From Zygnema cylindricum (taxonomy: Eukaryota; Streptophyta; Zygnematophyceae; Zygnematales; Zygnemataceae), in NCBI GenBank assembly GCA_037447655.1, contig JBBHKE010002616.1:44925-108924 (forward strand): a stretch of DNA of 64,000 bases, in the 5' to 3' direction. The translations under genes and the position numbers were made by a program. Under the pieces are notes generated by a model. It did not search any database and was not told where the DNA came from. It saw only the letters and a program-made list of their open reading frames with translations. Within the stretch, counting starts at the first letter, position 1. Each line of letters opens with the position of its first letter. Shown piece by piece: positions 1-9,350 of this stretch.

Positions 1-688
1 ATTAAAAGAACGTGATGCATCCAAAAGGGACTGTTGGAAGGCGAGCTTACCATTTGTAACACGGGGAACCACAGCCCCAAGAATAGGAGTGTCCCCAACC
101 AAAAAACGAGAGGCAATAGTTGAAGCAACAAGGCACCAACTTCCTGAATTGGCGGCTAAAGCAACACGCGCCGTTGAGAGTAAATCCAAACCGCCAGCCA
201 AGACAAGGAGAAAGGTATCGAACCGTGCTGAAAGGCTTCGATCCGTACTGTAGGCCCAGACTCGCGATAAAAAGCTCCACGACCCAACAAAGTGTGGAGG
301 ACATCCATAAGGCAATCAATGAATGCACAAAATGAGGACTTAAAGGATGGGGTGGGAAGGGAAAACTAGTAAGGTAGGAGGGTCAGTGGGGGAAACACCG
401 TGTTAAAAGAACAAAGGCCACCTGGAGATAAGAAAGGTGAGGAAAGTCGTCCATGTGGGACAAATTTGTCTAAAGAGCGGAATCAAGGAATTTCGTAACG
501 TATGGATCAGAACTAAGCGGGCAACCCAACAAACGAATGCTTTCGGAAGGAGGAGGCGTTTGAAATCAACGAGGGTAGAGGACTAACAAATCCGGATGGG
601 CATCTAACAAAGCCCGAATCCCGTGGACCATGGCCTCACAACCCCCTCGGGTTGCCACTCTGAACTGATAAGGAGAGAAATAATCATG
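1..688 (-). pseudogene. C-terminal part of a non-LTR retrotransposon reverse transcriptase (remnant)
   Basis: Reading the minus strand from 688 downwards gives the RT block QFRVATRGGCEAMVHGIRAL. In this RT type that block precedes the first catalytic Asp. The reading stops soon after and resumes at the late block RLLGCPLSSDPYVTKFL, then a thumb-like stretch and a degraded 'LP..GG.GL' motif near 180-230. The part that should hold the YxDD catalytic centre is missing, so the copy has an internal deletion as well as stops and frame changes. It continues the remnant at 7158-8550; copia element A was inserted between the two halves. Family assignment rests on recognised block order only. It is certainly non-functional. 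It runs off the left edge of the window. Confidence 0.6.
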
Positions 689-693
689 GAAAG
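689..693. repeat. Target-site duplication GAAAG, left copy (element A)
   Basis: GAAAG directly precedes the LTR terminus TGAAACTTTGAG. The same five bases follow the other terminus at 7153-7157. Five bases is the usual copia duplication length, and the pair fixes the outer ends of element A. Confidence 0.9.
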
Positions 694-1742
694 TGAAACT
701 TTGAGACCTCCATAAGTCCTCAACGTGGACAGCTTCCAAGAAGCCTCTAGGATAATCCTCACCCCTTTGTGTTTAAGCAAAAATAATTGCCACCCTGGCA
801 AACAAATACTCTGACAACGTGCACCCCTGTGAAGGCAAGACTCCCCTGAGTCGATAGCAAAATGAATCTCTGAATTTTCTCCCCTGAGCAGTAAGTTATG
901 GAGGGTCAAAGTTGACCTTTTGTACAGAAGCTCTCTGGGAGAGAGGGTCGTATCTTCTAATTTTTCTAAGTCTCCTCTTTCTCACAGACTCTATCTACTG
1001 ATGTACGGAACCAATCACAATGCAGTTCCGTACGCAAAAGTACAGCTGCCGGTGTACTTTATGTACGGACATTGTACGACATGGCCTAAATGTCCACACG
1101 TGGAATATCCGGATTCGCTCATTTAATCCTCGGAGATGCCGCGCTCCAATGTAGCATCGCCACGTGTCATCCGATGTGGCGATGCCCACAAACCGCCGAA
1201 TTCTTCTTCCGCGATCTCGGCGCTAATTCCGACCGTTCGATTAAACTCGCATTTGATCGTAGCCGTAATAAATACATGCGCGGTATTTGTTTCGCTTACG
1301 AAATCAATGCGCGGTATTGATTTCTTATCCGTACCGCAATTCGTACTTTTACACTACCATATCTATGTATCCCGTTAACAGTTATAGTTAAATGATTTAT
1401 CCTACGTGTACATGTTTAAATCATTATCGTACTATATACTATGTAAGACTACTTCTAGACTTAACAGCTAAGGCTACCGGCTATCTACTCTCTAACGGCC
1501 GGCAGGTACCAGGATCAAATCCAGTCGCCGGCACATACCTTTTAGTAATTAATCCCTTGACTAATATAAATTTCCCGTAAACCTCAGGATAGCCTAGGTA
1601 GCCATGGCTCTAGCTTCCTCTCCAATTTCTCAGTGACTACGACAAGTTTGAGAGTTGGAGAGAGAAGTTAGAGGTAGACTGCCTCGGCTTCTTTATTTCT
1701 ATTCAGACCTAGAAAATACTTAAAAACCATACAATTTCTACA
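694..1742 (-). repeat. Element A intact LTR, family 1 (1049 bp)
   Basis: Read on the minus strand it begins TGTAGAAATTG and ends AAGTTTCA, so it has the standard TG...CA ends. It is followed on the element side by a purine tract (AAAATAAGGGGAG, read from 1755 down). It contains the U3 hairpin (1610-1671), the T-arm-like site (1509-1524), a GTAC inverted repeat (1003-1033) and the hairpin-rich U5. No coding function is expected; the short ORFs here, such as one starting MSTRGISGF, are translations of LTR sequence. Confidence 0.92.
1509..1524 (-). promoter_or_regulatory. tRNA T-arm-like site in U3 of element A
   Basis: The plus strand reads CCAGGATCAAATCCAG. In other copies it is CCAGG-ATCAAAT-CCTGG, a 5-bp stem with a 7-base loop, exactly the geometry of a tRNA T arm. 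The element RNA therefore carries the complement. Equivalent sites occur at 16310-16325, 27588-27603, 33364-33380, 36542-36558 and 63732-63748. The A at the first loop position resembles initiator tRNA rather than elongator tRNAs. The function is inferred. Confidence 0.5.
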
Positions 1743-2136
1743 CTCCCCTTATTTTCTAGTCAATCTTTAATTTCAGACCACACTTCTCCCAGCAGAAAAT
1801 TAGCTTAGGGGAAGGCACAGGTTTGGTCATCATATCTGCTACCATCTCACTATCTGGTCGGTACACTAAACTGATTATTTTATTTTCTACTTTCTCTCTA
1901 ACAAAGCTGAGTCTAATGTCCATATGTTTGGCTTTAAAATGATGTTTAGGATTGGCGGAAATAACAATTGCTACCTGATTATCACAAAATATTTTCTGCA
2001 CACCACTCTTAAGATGACCAAGTTCACCAAGTAAAGACTTGACCCACATCAATTCTTTTACAGCAAAGCAAGAGGCCATATACTCAGCCTCCATGGTGGA
2101 CTGAGCAATAACCTTTTGTTGTTTGCTACTCCAACA
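1743..2136 (-). pseudogene. RNase H C-terminus and polypurine tract of element A
   Basis: The minus strand reads WSSKQQKVIAQSTMEAEYMA and continues through CDNQVAIVISANPKHHFKAK and HMDIRLSFVREKV to a stop at 1756. This is the classical end of copia RNase H, including the ADMMTK motif. The purine tract AAAATAAGGGGAG abuts the LTR. The N-terminal part of the same domain lies on the plus strand ending at 6649 (YVLYVGDG), so the gene is cut in two by the inversion. A few codons at the junction are lost. Confidence 0.9.
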
Positions 2137-2691
2137 GAGTTTAATCGAACGGCCGAAATTAGCGCCGAGATCGCGGAAGAAGAATTCGGCGGTTTGTGGG
2201 CATCGCCACATCGGATGACACGTGGCGATGCTACATTGGAGCGCGGCATCTCCGAGGATTAAATGAGCGAATCCGGATATTCCACGTGTGGACATTTAGG
2301 CCATGTCGTACAATGTCCGTACATAAAGTACACCGGCAGCTATACTTTTGCTTACAGAACTGCATTATGATTGGTTCCGTACATCAGTAGATAGAGTCTG
2401 TGAGAAAGATGAGACTTAGAAAAATTAGAAGATACGACCCTCTCTCCCAGAGAGCTTCTGTACAAAAGGTCAACTTTGACCCTCCATAACTTACTGCTCA
2501 GGGGAGCAAATTCAGAGATTCTTTTTGCTATCGACTCAAGGGAGTCTTGCCTTCACAAGGGTGCACGTGGTCAGAGTATTTGTCTGCCAGGATGGCAGTT
2601 ATTTTTGCTTAGACACAAAGGGGTCAGGATTATCTTAGAGGCTTCTTGGAAGCTGTCCACTCTGAGGACTTATGGAGGTCTCAGAGTTTCA
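2137..2691 (+). repeat. Inverted LTR fragment (R-U5 side) of element A
   Basis: From GAGTTTAATC (2137-2146) onward this is the reverse complement of the first half of the LTR at 694-1742. It ends AGTTTCA at 2691, directly before the primer-binding site. The ten bases 2137-2146 are also present in the opposite orientation at the other breakpoint (6650-6659). It contains the full hairpin-rich leader, listed separately. Confidence 0.92.
2440..2688 (+). promoter_or_regulatory. Promoter-proximal palindromes and multi-hairpin leader (element A)
   Basis: Small perfect inverted repeats follow each other: CTCTCT-CCC-AGAGAG (2440-2454), GGTCA-ACTT-TGACC (2468-2481), TGCTC-AGGG-GAGCA (2495-2508), GACTC-AAGG-GAGTC (2533-2546), CTGCCA-GGA-TGGCAG (2584-2598), GCTTC-TTG-GAAGC (2641-2653), and TCTGAG...CTCAGA (2661-2688). 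In related LTRs TATAAA sits just before the second palindrome, so transcription probably starts shortly after it and the later hairpins lie in the 5' leader RNA. The stems vary with compensation between families. Confidence 0.65.
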
Positions 2692-2706
2692 GGTTATGGG
2701 CCCACC
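2692..2706 (+). promoter_or_regulatory. Primer-binding site (half initiator tRNA-Met) overlapping the gag start codon
   Basis: GGTTATGGGCCCACC starts immediately after the LTR terminus. It is complementary to the anticodon arm of plant initiator tRNA-Met as I remember it, the same type of half-tRNA primer site described for Drosophila copia and yeast Ty5. The ATG at 2696-2698 pairs with the CAU anticodon and is also the first codon of gag (MGPPSRVPIF). Confidence 0.75.
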
Positions 2707-5700
2707 CTCTAGGGTACCAATCTTTAATGGAACTGGCTTCATATACTTGGAAAGTATGATGATAGGACCTCTATGCGAAAAAAGGTTTTGGGGGATGGTG
2801 AGTGGACGATTGGGGCGTCCATCAAGTCTTGGAATTCCTCGAGGATTTGGAGGAAGCAGATTCACCACGAAAGAGGATTCACCTTCAACGGAGAAAACAA
2901 AGGAAGGAGAGGTGGTGGACAAAGGAAAGGAGAAGGAGGATACCACACCAATAGCAACTGGTTTAGCATTCATGTCACCTATTCCGAGGAACGAGGAGAA
3001 TGATACTGAAACCTGGGACTTGAACAATATAGTGGCAAAGCACTTCATCCTACGCCATCTCACTCAAGGACTTGCATGTCCTCATTTGCAGGTAGAAAGG
3101 GCATCCGATCTTTGGATGGCTCTCATAGAGATGTACCGAAGTGGTACGATTCAGCAACAACAGTTGGCTGATCAGAAAGTAAGGAGTTTGTATACAAAGG
3201 GGGAAATATGTTTGATTTTTGCAATGAGCTTGCTACACTCTTCATGGAGCTAGAGAGTGCGGGAAAAGTTTTTAGTGAAAAAGAAAAGGTTAACTGTTTA
3301 CTGATAAAGTTACCTGATGAGTTCGAGAACATAGTCAACCGTGTGCAAGACTTACCTGACTCAAGGTGGATATGGAACTCAGTGGTAGGGATGATTCTCG
3401 TTCGAGAGAATACGATTGAGATCCGAAGGGGAGGAAAGAGTGGCCAAGCCTTGGCAACAGCGACCGATTGGAGGAACAAGGATTCCCGGAAACCAGTCGA
3501 AAACTATGGGGGTAGGGAGCAGAAAAAACAGGTTGACGAGTTCGAACCAAGGGCTCCCAAAGGTTTATGTCATTTTTGTAAGAAACCGGGGCACTATATG
3601 GCAGAGTGCACTAAGCTAACCGAGCTTCAGTTAAAGAAGGGGCAGACCGGTGGTACCTCGAGAGGAAAGAAAAAAGCCCTTGTCACACAGGTACTTGAGG
3701 CGGAATCCGAGGACGAGGACGATGAGCTCTTTTTAGATGAGGAGTTGGAGGCGAAAACTGAGGTTGAAATTCCACGAAGGCAGAAATGTGCTTATGGTGG
3801 ATTGAAAGGTGAAGCAGGCTGGATTATAGATTCTGGTGCCTCAATGCACATGTGTAAGGATAGGCACCTGTTCACTAAGATAAGAAATATTCCCACTGTA
3901 GAGATAGAGTACGGGGATGGGAGGATAGTCACCACTACTCTTGTAGGATCGGTAGATGTGAAAGTGTTAGTAGAAGGAAAGACATCCATATTAACATTCT
4001 CCGATGTATTGTTTATTCCGGAGCTGAACAAAAACCTTATCTCTACATCTGTATTAGATGATAAGGGTTTTTTCACTAGCAATAGGGAAGGAGTCTTTAC
4101 TTCTAGTTTTGAGGAGGATGTCTATTTCATTGCTGAGAAAGGTAGCCATGGGATGTTTAGGTTGATCTTAAGAAATGAAATGAAGAAACTTTATTATGCT
4201 GGTCTTCATGATATTATGATGTGGCATAAGAGGCTTGGGCATGTGAATCCTGATAAGTTAAGAGAGATGAAAAAGATGGGAGTGGTGGAAGGGATTCAGT
4301 TCAGTGAGAGTGATGATATAAGTGATTGTAGTAGGTGTGCTCAAGGTACAGCACACAGATTACCCTTTCCTAAAACAGCCAACTATAAGGGAGAAAAACT
4401 TCTAGATCTAGTACACACAGATATTTGGGGACCGGCTAGATTGCCCTCACCGGAGGGGAAGAGATTTATGAAGACTATAGTTGATGACTGGTCTCGGTAT
4501 TCCCGGGTGTATTTTTTGAAAAACAAGTCAGAAGCTCAGGATTGTTTTAGACAATATAAAGCATGGAGCGAAAAACTCCATGAAACTCTAATCAAGAGAA
4601 TACGGAGTGACAATGGTGGAGAGTATACTTCTAACCAGTTTGAGGATTTTTTGAGGGAAGATGGGGTCCAACACCAAAAGACAATTCCAGAAAATCCGGA
4701 ACAGAATGGGGTAGCTGAAAGGTTAAATAGAACACTAAGTGATAGTGCTAGAAGTATGTTGTCAGATAAAAAGATGGGAAAAAGATTTTGGGCAGAAGCA
4801 ATGAACTGTGCTAATTACTCAAAAATAGAGTTCTTACTTCAGCTATAAAAGATCAAACACCTTATGAGAGATGGACAGGCTGGAAACCAAACATATCTCA
4901 CTTAAAGGTTTTCGGCAGTCAAGTATTCAGTCTAGATACAGATCGGTCTAATTGGAAGCTAATTCCTACTCGAAAACCGGGATACTTATTAGGATATGAT
5001 GAAGATGTTAAAGGATATAGAGTTTATGATCTAAAAAGGGAAGATATAATCTTAGTAAAACATCTAGTAGTTATGGATGAAGGAAAGTCTGTGGATCCCT
5101 TCAAATATACGAAGTCAGTAAAAATCAGATTTGAGTCAGAAAATTCTGATGACTTTGAGCTTCCTAACTATCCAGGTTTTAGAGACGAGGACATTCTTGC
5201 AGGTACAAATCAGACTGAAAAGGACTCGGCTGTGGAAACTCCAGTGACAACTCTACCCGAAGCGGAAGACGTGGTGGAAATTGATTCGGAATCAAGGGAT
5301 AGGGGAGAAGCCGAGTTTGTTCGAAAGAATCCACGAGAACCATCTATTCCGGCCTCAAATTTTGAGGGGGGAAGGAGAAGTAGTAAAAGACTGCAATAAA
5401 AATAGGTTAATAACAAGGTAACTAAACTATCTCATCAAGATGAACCTCAAACTTATGGAGAGGCGATGACTTGTCCAGAAAGAAATCGGTGGAAGACAGC
5501 CATCAATGAAGAGATGGCCTCAATTATGGCAGCTGATACTTGGGAGTTGGTGGATTGTCCACCTCACCGAAAACCAATCGGTTGTAAGTGGGTTTTCAAA
5601 TTAAAACTGAACCCAGATAACACAATCGAGAGCTACAAGGCCCGACTAGTGGCAAAGGGATTTACACAAAAGGAGGGAATTGACTACGAGGAAACCTTTG

Positions 5701-6649
5701 CCCCGTTGGTCAGATTTTCCTCCGTCTGCATACTTCTCAGCCTGGCAGCAGCGGAAGACATGGAAGTGCACCAGATGGACATCAAAACAGCCTTTTTGCA
5801 TTGAGAATTGGAAGAGGAGATCTTCATGCGACCACCCGAAGGGTTTGTGGAAGAAGGAGAGGAGAGTAAGGTATGCCGGCTGATTAAATCTCTTTATGGT
5901 TTGAAACAGGCACCTCGACAATAGAATAAGAAGCTTGATGAGTTTCTTACCGGTCTGGGATATATTCGGATCAGCTCAGATCACTCAATCTATGTTTTCG
6001 AATATGAGGACGGTTTTATATTTATTGCAATTTATGTTGATGATTTGCTTGTTTTAAGTAAATCAATGGAAAAAATTAATAAACTGAAAACCGATCTTAA
6101 GGGGAGATTTGAAATGAAGGATATGGGGGAAGCAAAATATATTTTGGGAATTCAAGTAGAGAGAGACCGAAAAAGAAAAATTATAAGATTGACTCAAAAG
6201 GAAGCAATAGGGAACATGCTTGAAAAATTTCAAATGGATAAAGCTAATAGTTGTACAACTTCAATGGAATTGAAGGAGGGAAGTGAGGGGAGAGAGGAAG
6301 AAGGAGTCATAGTCTTAGACGAGGAATTATCTCCTGAAGAACATAAGTTCATGCAAACTATTCCTTACAGCCAAGTAGTGGGAAGTCTAATCTATTTTAT
6401 GAATTGTACCCGGCTGGATTTAGATGTAGCTGTAGGAGTGCTGAGTAGAAGTCTAAATGCTCCCACTAAGAGGGATTGGGAGGCATCTAAGAGAGTCCTT
6501 AGATACTTGATAGGAACTAGGGATTTATGGTTGCATTTGGGTGGGGAGAATACTGACATCACTACTTGGAGTGATGCTAGTTATGGTGATGCTCCGATGA
6601 GGAGATGCACTTCTGGATATGTATTATATGTGGGTGATGGGTGATGGGT
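2696..6649 (+). pseudogene. gag-pol of copia element A (inverted segment)
   Basis: Gag starts MGPPSRVPIFNGTG and carries a CCHC zinc knuckle CHFCKKPGHYMAEC near 3570-3612. The aspartic protease motif WIIDSGASMHMC is near 3820. Integrase has an HHCC region, then the core with DNGGEYTS. RT shows YVDDLLVLSKS near 6035, and RNase H shows TWSDASYGD near 6560. The order is that of Ty1/copia. Damage: a 1-base loss near 3190 in gag, a 1-base loss near 4826 in integrase, stops near 5396, 5802 and 5921, and truncation by the inversion at 6649. The long undamaged block 3208-4848 shows that decay is modest. Active-site residues are still present, but the copy cannot make a full polyprotein. Confidence 0.9.
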
Positions 6650-7152
6650 GATTAAACTCGCATTTGATCGTAGCCGTAATAAATACATGCGCGGTATTTG
6701 TTTCGCTTACGAAATCAATGCGCGGTATTGATTTCTTATCCGTACCGCAATTCGTACTTTTACACTACCATATCTATGTATCTCGTTAACAGTTTTAGTT
6801 AAATGATTTATCCTACGTGTACATGTTTAAATCATTATCGTACTATATACTATGTAAGACTACTTCTAGACTTAACGGCTAAGGCTACCGGCTATCTACT
6901 CTTTGTCGGCCGGCAAGTACCAGTATCAAATCTTGTCGCCGGCACATACCTTTTAGTAATTAATCCCCTAACCAATATAAATTTCCCGTAAACCTCAGGA
7001 TAGCCTAGGTAGCCATCGCTCTAGCTTCCTCTCCAATTTCTCAGTGACTACGACAAGTTTGAGAGTTGGAGAGAAAAGTTAGAGGTAGACTGCCTCGGCT
7101 TCTTTATTTCTATTCATACCTAGAAAATACTTAAAAACCATTAATTTCTACA
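6650..7152 (-). repeat. U3-side LTR fragment of element A
   Basis: GATTAAACTCGCATTTGATC onwards matches 1241-1742 nearly base for base and ends CTACA at 7152, the TG terminus on the minus strand. It completes the half-LTR at 2147-2691. It contains a slightly diverged T-arm-like site around 6920 and the U3 hairpin around 7016-7080. Confidence 0.92.
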
Positions 7153-7157
7153 GAAAG
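7153..7157. repeat. Target-site duplication GAAAG, right copy (element A)
   Basis: The five bases after the LTR terminus repeat 689-693 and the reading of the disrupted RT resumes here, which shows the insertion interrupted that gene. Confidence 0.9.
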
Positions 7158-8550
7158 CGGGCTGGAGCTGGATGCACATTGCACGGACCACCAATCGGTA
7201 CAATTCCTCACCCACTGCAATAAGACGGATTCCCCCATTGGATTTGGTGACAGCTACTAGGTGGGAGGCTGTGAGGAGATCGCAAATACAAGAAGGAATA
7301 GTGCCAGCTGCAATAAGGGAACATACTCGAAAAATCAATTCAAAGCCCTGAGCACCAAATTCCGAAAGCAAAACGTCGCGAAATAACTTATAAACATTGC
7401 CTAAAAGACCTCGTGCTTAAAAATGTGGAGAAATAGTAAGGGCTTTAATTATAGTGTCTCGATCCAAGAGAAAACACTATGTCAGCTCGATGGTGTGAAT
7501 AGAGGGGGATTGTGGGGTAGGAGGTGACGAATGAAGATCTCGGAGAATCTCAAAAGTCGTAGTAGATTGAGGAGGAAGATTTAACGGCTGGAGGGCCCGA
7601 ACCACTCGAGAGACCTCACCAACTCCGCCCAAATGAAATGCGTGACAATAAGAGGATGGTACATCTGAAGTCTGAGATGTACGACGTGGTGTGACAGAAG
7701 CACTCGCAACTCAATCCTCGTGCTAGGCATGAAGGGCTCTCCAATCGCATCGAACGAATCGTCGACATTGAGCCATAGTTTCTTGGGCCCCGCTACTACC
7801 GCCACAGCCAAGTAAGACTAGAACCCAGAGTAAAAACATGAAAGTTAGGTGTCAAGGACCAACATCCGCGAGATCCGAATAGATATGGGACAAAGCAAGG
7901 TGGAAGCATTTTGTAAAATAATGCGCATAGCCATCGGAATCCGCGTGTATAACCCCGGATGGGAGACCCCTAAATCATAAGCTCCGAGCACGTCTAAATC
8001 GCGTACAAATCCCCAATCTTTGCTCGTAGGTCCGGATGGGAGTGTTGTGGAAGAAAGGGTTATAGAGGAAGGGTCACTCACGGCCAAAAATTGTTGACAA
8101 CTCTTTGTATGTTTGGCAATAGCGGCACCGGCTGCGAAATGGTTATAACACACGCTACATTCTATCCGTGTCGAGGCTTGTGTGCGATGTTTAGGTGGAG
8201 GAGGTGTAATGGTAGAAGAGGCGAGGATGCACGGCCAGATATGGTCATTGAATAAAAGGGAGAAGCATGAGACGTGATAGAGGGAGAGGAATGGGGAAAT
8301 GGGAAGGAGGAAAGGAAACCATTGGAAATAGATGGTGAAAATGGCAGTGGGACGGAACCATGGGTAGGGTGGGAGAAAAGATGCAACGGAGAGAAAGTGG
8401 GGATATGGAGGAATGGACCAAAAAGGGTGGGGCGTGGGAAAGAGAAGATGGCTGAAATAGTGGTATGGGATATGGGGGGGGTAAAAGGCCAATGGGGAAG
8501 AAGGGAGGAGGGTAAAAAAGTGGATTCCAGCTTTCTTGAATGACTAGCTT
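7158..8550 (-). pseudogene. N-terminal part of the non-LTR retrotransposon (zinc finger and RT start)
   Basis: The minus strand contains a zinc-finger-like segment ECSVCYNHFAAGAAIAKHTK followed by SC near 8100-8165 (Cys-x2-Cys...His...Cys), upstream of a spacer and of the RT entry blocks SHLVAVTKSNGGIRLIAVGE and ELYRLVVRAMC near 7160-7270. The last blocks continue into 688 on the far side of element A. Finger then RT is the usual order in these elements. Frame changes occur near 7845, 7811 and 7580. The proline- and phenylalanine-rich reading at 8245-8592 is likely a shadow of low-complexity sequence. No endonuclease domain was recognised. Confidence 0.55.
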
Positions 8551-8599
8551 GAAGAAGAGGTTTATATGAAAATTCCGAAGGGCGTGATACAATAGAACA

Positions 8600-9350
8600 T
8601 AAAAAGTTTGGCGCCTCCCAAAATCTCTTTGTTACTTCAATTTGGTTTCACCCTTTCTCAAATACTTGCATATACGTTAAAAATGAATGTTCGGATCAAA
8701 TTATATTTTCTGTCTACGTCGATGATTTCATTATGACGTTTGACAATTTGGATCAAATTCACGAATTTTAGGCGTACTTGCGCCTACATTTTAATTTTAA
8801 GGTAATTGGCCATGGAGTGGTACAATACATTTTGGGAATTGAAATGATACCGTTCGCCAACGGTAATATAAAGTTAAGTCAAGTACAATATTGAAGCAAA
8901 CTGTTAGAAAGGTTTTTTATGTTATAAGCGAAACCCATGTTAGTGCGTTTGGACCCAAAAGTACAAGAGCAAATATACGATGATGAAATGACGGTTGACC
9001 TCCCATATCGTGAGGCGATTGGGAATCTTAGCGTAAGCACACGGCGGCCCAATGATTAGTCATTTTTTACAAACGCAAAATATGGCGAGTTGGGAAGTGT
9101 TCAAGCGAATATTTCGCTAAGTTGCGGGTATTATGGAAATCAACTTGACATTAAAATCTGAAGATTTGGTAGAGTGTACCGGATTTTTTTATGCTGACTT
9201 ATAGGCGACTTGAACACATGAAAATCTACTTCTAGATACGCTTTTGTTTTTGGGAGGGGGGAAATCTCATGGAGATCGTGCCTCCATTCAATTGGCGCGT
9301 TAAGTTCAACCACAATTGAATATATATAGCCGCGTTTCACGTGTCCAAAG
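8600..9350 (+). pseudogene. Decayed copia RT-RNase H fragment, lineage different from A-H
   Basis: Pieces in several frames line up with copia pol: VYVDDFIM near 8710 (RT active site), YILGIEMIPF near 8825, YREAIGNL near 9010, and RNase H-like DTLLFLGGGEISWRS followed by STTIEYI near 9235-9320. Stops at 8769, 8894, 8929 and elsewhere, and frame changes, break it. No LTR was found. The GGG.ISWRS.LQ motif is typical of other plant copia lineages, not of the half-tRNA group found in the rest of this window. Confidence 0.6.

Larger units (their letters stand above)
694..7152 (-). mobile_element. Ty1/copia element A, complete but internally inverted
   Basis: The element has two LTR ends, a GAAAG duplication on each side and copia-order gag-protease-integrase-RT-RNase H. 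The outer LTR parts and the RNase H tail are on the minus strand, but 2147-6649 (half an LTR plus gag-pol up to RNase H) is on the plus strand. The two halves of the broken LTR (2147-2691 and 6650-7152) add up to 1048 bp, against 1049 bp for the intact LTR at 694-1742. This is the result expected from inversion of an internal segment, not from nesting of two elements. The insertion target was the non-LTR RT remnant. Several stops and frameshifts make it non-coding today. Confidence 0.9.

Noticed and set aside
1509-1524. A tRNA gene in the LTR
   Set aside because: Only a T-arm-like hairpin is present. No matching acceptor stem, D arm or anticodon arm can be folded around it.
1756-2295. A single 179-codon ORF beginning MSTRGISGFAHL
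   Set aside because: It fuses inverted LTR sequence to the RNase H tail across the inversion breakpoint. Only the part up to 2136 is genuine pol.
694-7152. Two separate nested copia elements in opposite orientation
   Set aside because: The GAAAG duplication at the outer ends, the complementary LTR halves and the split RNase H fit one inverted element better.
8245-8592. Proline/phenylalanine-rich ORFs on both strands
   Set aside because: The sequence is purine/pyrimidine-skewed, and all frames lack domains apart from the zinc-finger segment nearby.
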